NCBI RefSeq assembly: GCF_021442325.1 | Contig: NZ_CP087879.1 | Location: forward strand, 2,914,001 to 2,978,000 | Reading direction: 5' to 3' | Source of the DNA: Agromyces marinus | GTDB taxonomy: Bacteria; Actinomycetota; Actinomycetes; Actinomycetales; Microbacteriaceae | DNA: 64,000 bases | In this document: piece by piece, positions 60,131 through 64,000 of the stretch | Layout of the letters: each line of letters begins with the position of its first letter | Position numbering within the stretch: the stretch's first letter is position 1 | Notes under the pieces: generated by a model | Seen by the model: only the letters and a program-made list of their open reading frames with translations | Databases searched by the model: none | Told to the model about the DNA's origin: nothing | Program-made: the position numbers and the translations under genes

Positions 60131-61070
60131 CGAACCCCTCCCCCGTCAGCTCGACGAATCGCTGCTCGAGGCTCGTGCGACGTATCGTGAAGCCGCGCAC
60201 GCGCACGCCGTCGCGCACGAGCGCGGCGACGATGGCGTCCGCGGCGGGCGCGTCCGTCTCGAGTTCCGCCGTGACGAGCGCGTCGCCCGGTGCGGCGGAT
60301 GCCACGGCATCCGCCCGCAGCCCCATCCGGGCCAGCACGGCGCCGGCCGTCTCGGGATCGGGCGTGAGCACCTCGACCCGCGCCCGCCCCGACCGGCGGA
60401 ACTCCTCGAGCGTGCCCTGGGCGACGAGGCGCCCGGCGCTCATCACGCCGACGTGCGTGCAGAGCTGCTCGACCTCGGCGAGCAGGTGGCTGGAGACGAA
60501 CACGGTGGTTCCGTCTGCCGCGAACGAGCGGATCAGCGAGCGCACCTCGCGCGTGCCCTGCGGGTCGAGGCCGTTCGTCGGCTCGTCGAGCACGAGCAGG
60601 TCGCGCGGCATGAGCAGGGCGTTCGCGAGGCCGAGTCGCTGCTTCATGCCGAGCGAGTACGCGCCGGCCTTCTTTCTGGCGGCGTGCGAGAGGCCGACCC
60701 GCTCGAGGGCGTCGGCCACGCGCCGCGCCCGGGTCGAGGGTGCGGCGTGCCGGTCGGCGGCGTCGAACCGGGCGAGGTTCGCCGCCCCCGAGAGGAACGG
60801 CGCGAACGCGGGGCCCTCGACGAGCGCCCCGACCCGCGGCAGCACGTCGTCGAGCCCCTTCGGCATGTCGGTGCCGAGCACGCGCGCGGTGCCGGACGTC
60901 GCGCCCACGAGCCCGAGCAGCATGCGGATGGTCGTGGTCTTGCCCGACCCGTTCGGCCCGAGGAACCCGAACACCGACCCCCGCGGGACCGCGAGGTCGA
61001 TGCCGTCGACCGCGACCTGCGCGCGGAAGCGCTTGGTGAGCCCGTCGGTCCGGATGGCGAGGTCGCTCAC
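60117..61070 (-). CDS. ABC exporter ATPase (DrrA/CcmA-like)
   Basis: This 317-residue ATPase has Walker A GPNGSGKTT near 38, Q-loop region VGALVEGPAFAPFL, signature YSLGMKQRLGLA and Walker B LLVLDEPTNGLDPQG, followed by a C-terminal domain (about 215-317). It drives the ABC-2 permease downstream. GTG 61070 is 10 nt after the stop of the LolA-fold gene. The pair resembles drug or bacitracin-type exporters. Confidence 0.9.
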   Translation of the reverse strand: MSDLAIRTDGLTKRFRAQVAVDGIDLAVPRGSVFGFLGPNGSGKTTTIRMLLGLVGATSGTARVLGTDMPKGLDDVLPRVGALVEGPAFAPFLSGAANLARFDAADRHAAPSTRARRVADALERVGLSHAARKKAGAYSLGMKQRLGLANALLMPRDLLVLDEPTNGLDPQGTREVRSLIRSFAADGTTVFVSSHLLAEVEQLCTHVGVMSAGRLVAQGTLEEFRRSGRARVEVLTPDPETAGAVLARMGLRADAVASAAPGDALVTAELETDAPAADAIVAALVRDGVRVRGFTIRRTSLEQRFVELTGEGFDVVA

Positions 61071-61080
61071 CGGCGGCCCG

Positions 61081-62361
61081 TCAGCGACCCGACTCGGCGA
61101 ACTCGACGAGGGCGTCGACCGGGACCGATCCGGCCAGCACCCGGCCGTCGTCGGTGAACAGCACCGACAGCAGCGAGGTCTGGAGCGCACGTCCGCCCTC
61201 GACGGGGGTCGTGAGCGTGTCGAGCAGGTCGAGCGCCTCGCCCTCGGTGAACGGCGGCTCGGTGGCGGGTGCGACCGGGTGGTCCGACATGTCGGCGACC
61301 GTCGCGGCATCGAGCTCGACCACCGTCGCCCAACCCTCGCCGTGCACGATCGGTCGCGGCCGGTCGGTCGCGGCATCCGCCTCGGACTCGGCCCGCGCCT
61401 GCGCGTCGGCGAGCCACTGCCGGAGTTCCTCGACCGTCGGCAGCGGCAGCTCCTCCTCGGCGACGACGTAGGCGTCGCTCGGCTCGAACGCGAACACCGA
61501 CGCATCGGGCGCCGCGAAGGAGACGTCGGTGAAGCCGGTCTCGAACGCGGGTGCCTCGGCACCGCGTGCGGTGACGGATGCCGCGAGCGCCGCCCCGTTC
61601 TCGCCGTCGATCGCGACGCGGATCTCGCCGACGAGCGTCTGGTCGGTTCGCGGCTCGAGCACGAGTTCGTACGCCTCACGGCCCGCGACGCGCCCGTCGG
61701 TCCCGACGGAGACCGCCGTGGTCTCGTCGAGCCGATCGAGCGCGCGGTCGAGCAGCTGCTGGGGGGTGGGCAGCTGCTCGCCGTCGGGAAGTTCCGCCTC
61801 GGCCTTCGCGGCCGCCTCGGCCTTCGCCTCGTCGGCGAGTCGGGCGAGCTCGGCCTTCAGCCCGTCGACGTCGGCGTCGGGGTCCACTCCCAGCCGGGTC
61901 GCCGTCTGCGCTTCGGAGTCGACGAACCACGCCTCGCCAGGGCTCAGGTACACGTTCCGCTCGGCCATCCGGTCGAGCACCTGGAGCCTGGCGTGATCGC
62001 CGTCGAGGTACACGTTCGCGTCGAAGCTCCCGGTCGCGAGCGAGACGAGGTCGCCGAAGGCATCGGATGCCGCGGCATCCGTCTCGGACCCGCCGGCCCC
62101 GCTCATGCCGCCGCCGCCCATGACCGCGCCGAGGTCGGGCAGCCCGAGCTCGGAGCGCTGCTCGATCGTGCCGGACAGCGCCTCGACCTCGCCCGCCTTC
62201 GCGAAGGCGACGAGCTCTTCAGGAGTCATGTCGGGCAGGTCGACCGACGCGTTCGCCTGAATCGGCACCAGGACGGCCACCGCGATCGCGACGGGCACGC
62301 CGACGGCGGGAACGACGGTGCGGGCTCGGAACCGGGACGGCCCCGTGCGACGTGGGCTCAT
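61081..62361 (-). CDS. LolA-fold secreted/membrane-anchored protein
   Basis: This is a 426-residue protein. An N-terminal hydrophobic segment (VPAVGVPVAIAVAVLV) is followed by an extracytoplasmic region of the LolA/DUF2092 type: MAERNVYLSPGEAWFVDSEAQTATR and EAYELVLEPR. A long Ala/Glu-rich helix (about 160-195) and a Gly/Met-rich loop are present. Such proteins bind lipid-like ligands at the cell surface; the exact role is unknown. TAGCCT (62369-62374) ends 7 nt before the ATG. The ABC-2 exporter genes follow on the same strand. Confidence 0.82.
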   Translation of the reverse strand: MSPRRTGPSRFRARTVVPAVGVPVAIAVAVLVPIQANASVDLPDMTPEELVAFAKAGEVEALSGTIEQRSELGLPDLGAVMGGGGMSGAGGSETDAAASDAFGDLVSLATGSFDANVYLDGDHARLQVLDRMAERNVYLSPGEAWFVDSEAQTATRLGVDPDADVDGLKAELARLADEAKAEAAAKAEAELPDGEQLPTPQQLLDRALDRLDETTAVSVGTDGRVAGREAYELVLEPRTDQTLVGEIRVAIDGENGAALAASVTARGAEAPAFETGFTDVSFAAPDASVFAFEPSDAYVVAEEELPLPTVEELRQWLADAQARAESEADAATDRPRPIVHGEGWATVVELDAATVADMSDHPVAPATEPPFTEGEALDLLDTLTTPVEGGRALQTSLLSVLFTDDGRVLAGSVPVDALVEFAESGR

Positions 62362-62451
62362 GCCTCTCAGGCTACGCCCGCCCGGATCGGTCGGGCCCGC
62401 TCCGGGGCGAATTCGCAGCCTGGGCGAGCGCACGCGCGCATCGCAACCCCA

Positions 62452-62480
62452 TTGCCCGGTGTCACGTCCGGGGCTAGCGT
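62452..62480 (+). promoter_or_regulatory. Promoter of the gamma-glutamyltransferase gene
   Basis: TTGCCC (62452-62457), 17 nt and TAGCGT (62475-62480) precede the ATG by about 38 nt, with GGGGGG as ribosome site. This is a conventional leadered promoter, unlike the many leaderless ones in the window. Confidence 0.6.
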
Positions 62481-62518
62481 GGGCGGCATCCGCATGTAAC
62501 CATTTCGGGGGGTTCTCC

Positions 62519-64000
62519 ATGGTCGACACCGCTGTCCGCCCTCGCTCCGCGCTTCGGCGCGCGGGCATCATCGCCGCCACCGCACTCGCGGCAGGGGGCC
62601 TCGTCGCAGCCGCCCCGGCGGTTGCGCTGCCGAGCGCCGCCCCACCCGGAGCGAGCACCACCGCGGGCAGACCCGCCCCGCCGGCACTCGCGACCTCGAC
62701 CGGGTACGGCGGCGCCGTGACCTCCGTCGACGCCGAGGCCAGCCGGATCGGACTCGAGGTGCTCCGCAAGGGCGGCAACGCGGCCGACGCCGCGGTCGCG
62801 ACGGCCGCGGCGCTCGGCGTCACCGAGCCGTACAGCGCCGGCATCGGCGGTGGCGGGTACTTCGTGCACTTCGACGCCGCCACCGGCGAGGTGACCACGA
62901 TCGACGGTCGCGAGACGGCTCCGGCCGCCATGGAGAGCGACGCCTTCATCGACCCGGCGACGGGCACGCCGTACGCCTTCGCGAACGCCGTGTCGTCCGG
63001 CCTCTCGGTCGGCGTGCCCGGCACGCTCGCGACGTGGGAGACCGCGCTCGACGAGTTCGGCACCGAATCGCTGAAGGAGATGCTCAAGCCGTCCATCCTG
63101 CTCGCGACACGCGGGTTCGCCGTCGACGAGACGTTCCGGGCCCAGACGGCCGCGAACGAGGCGCGCTTCGCGCAGTTCCCGGCCACGGCCGAACTCTTCC
63201 TGCCCGGTGGCGAGCTCCCGGTCGTCGGCTCGACGTTCCGGAACCCCGACCTCGCGAAGACGCTCCGCGAGATCGCGCTCGAGGGCACCGACGCGTTCTA
63301 CGACGGCGCGATCGCCGACGAGATCGCCGCGCTCGTGCAGGACCCGGTCACCACCGAGGGCGCGACGCTGCCCGCCTACCCGGGCTCCATCACCACGGCC
63401 GACCTCGCCGGCTACGAGACGCTGATGCAGGACCCGACGCACGTCGAGTACCGGGGCCTCGACGTGTACGGCATGGCTCCCTCGTCGTCGGGCGGCACGA
63501 CCGTGGGCGAGTCGCTGAACATCCTCGAGAACTTCGAGCCGACGGCGGATGACCCGGGGCAGGCGCTCCACCTGTACCTCGAGTCGACCGCGCACGCGTT
63601 CGCCGACCGCAACGCCTACGTCGGCGACCCGGCGTTCGTCGATGTGCCGACCGAGACCCTGCTCAGCCAGGAGTTCGCGGACGCTCGCGCGTGCGCCATC
63701 GATCCTGGCGCGGCATCCGTCAAGCCCGTCGCACCCGGAGCGCTCGACGCGACGGGATGCGCCACCGCCGCCTCGGCCGAGCGCGCGGACACCGAGAACA
63801 TCTCGACCACGCACCTCTCGGTCGTCGACCGGTGGGGCGACGCCGTCGCGTACACGCTCACGATCGAGCAGACCGGCGGGTCTGGCATGACCGTGCCCGG
63901 GCGCGGGTTCCTGCTCAACAACGAGCTGACCGACTTCAGCTTCGTGCCGAACCCCGACGACCCGAACATCGTCGAACCCGGCAAGCGCCCGCGCTCGTCG
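62519..64000 (+). CDS. ggt: Gamma-glutamyltransferase precursor, C-terminus beyond window edge
   Basis: This secreted N-terminal nucleophile hydrolase would cleave or transfer the gamma-glutamyl group of glutathione-like compounds. A signal peptide (about residues 1-38) leads to GYGGAVTSVDAEASRIG, VLRKGGNAADAAVA, GGGGYFVHFD and DGRETAP of the large subunit. The autocleavage site with nucleophile Thr is in ENISTTHLSVVD (near 427), and GSGMTVPGRGFLLNN follows. The frame is open to the last base, so the last part of the small subunit is missing. Confidence 0.93.
   Translation, partial: MVDTAVRPRSALRRAGIIAATALAAGGLVAAAPAVALPSAAPPGASTTAGRPAPPALATSTGYGGAVTSVDAEASRIGLEVLRKGGNAADAAVATAAALGVTEPYSAGIGGGGYFVHFDAATGEVTTIDGRETAPAAMESDAFIDPATGTPYAFANAVSSGLSVGVPGTLATWETALDEFGTESLKEMLKPSILLATRGFAVDETFRAQTAANEARFAQFPATAELFLPGGELPVVGSTFRNPDLAKTLREIALEGTDAFYDGAIADEIAALVQDPVTTEGATLPAYPGSITTADLAGYETLMQDPTHVEYRGLDVYGMAPSSSGGTTVGESLNILENFEPTADDPGQALHLYLESTAHAFADRNAYVGDPAFVDVPTETLLSQEFADARACAIDPGAASVKPVAPGALDATGCATAASAERADTENISTTHLSVVDRWGDAVAYTLTIEQTGGSGMTVPGRGFLLNNELTDFSFVPNPDDPNIVEPGKRPRSS

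Overview
The window is about 72 percent GC. Its protein families and codon use, the abundance of the heptamer GGATGCC/GGCATCC, and many start codons sitting 6-7 nt after a TANNNT hexamer (leaderless promoters) all point to a high-GC actinobacterium, most likely Microbacteriaceae (Agromyces/Microbacterium-like). This placement is inferred from sequence character only. No rRNA, tRNA, IS element, prophage or CRISPR array was seen.

Region 1 (1-6.9 kb): metal homeostasis and housekeeping. It holds a CmtR-type metal sensor with a P1B ATPase that runs off the left edge, a TetR regulator with a SnoaL-like protein, a SpoU rRNA methyltransferase, mntH with its MntR-type repressor gene, and a HAD phosphatase. 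Region 2 (6.9-12.6 kb): a potADBC polyamine-type ABC operon, divergent from a GntR/FCD regulator followed by a stand-alone Cache-domain protein. Region 3 (12.6-23.8 kb): a nucleoside/pyrimidine block (pyrE, a long septum-formation-domain protein, ribokinase, nucleoside hydrolase, a small membrane protein, NUDIX hydrolase), a ThrE-type exporter, a LysR regulator, an enoyl-CoA hydratase and a secreted GH5 enzyme.

Region 4 (23.9-35.8 kb): an apparent reductive pyrimidine (or hydantoin) catabolic operon. A beta-ureidopropionase-like amidohydrolase, a dihydropyrimidinase, an LLM flavoenzyme, a four-gene NMT1/THI5-type ABC transporter, an omega-aminotransferase and an (methyl)malonate-semialdehyde dehydrogenase would take a dihydropyrimidine to acetyl-CoA. 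A MocR-type regulator is divergent. No classical dihydropyrimidine dehydrogenase is present, and the LLM protein occupies the place where one might be expected.

Region 5 (36-42.9 kb): a 13E12/HNH gene that has lost its stop codon, an EF-G-like protein, an F420-type LLM enzyme, a phosphoribosyltransferase and cofD (coenzyme F420 biosynthesis). Region 6 (42.9-56.0 kb): a second catabolic supercluster in three transcription units. It encodes LigA/LigB extradiol dioxygenase subunits, an amidohydrolase, a CaiB-type CoA-transferase, an OsmC-like protein, a zinc alcohol dehydrogenase, a lipoprotein binding protein, two permeases, an ATPase, a RidA protein, an LLM monooxygenase, a cyclic amidohydrolase and an alpha/beta hydrolase. 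The three units share a palindromic operator of the form TTTGGATAC-N-GTATCCAAA, two copies of which lie over the -10 element. This is the best candidate for an undescribed system, probably for uptake and ring opening of an aromatic or N-heteroaromatic compound.

Region 7 (56.2-64 kb): a putative F420-0-type ABC importer, an ABC-2 exporter pair with a LolA-fold protein, and a gamma-glutamyltransferase cut by the right edge. Coenzyme F420 links several parts of the window: cofD, the proposed F420-0 importer and three LLM proteins.
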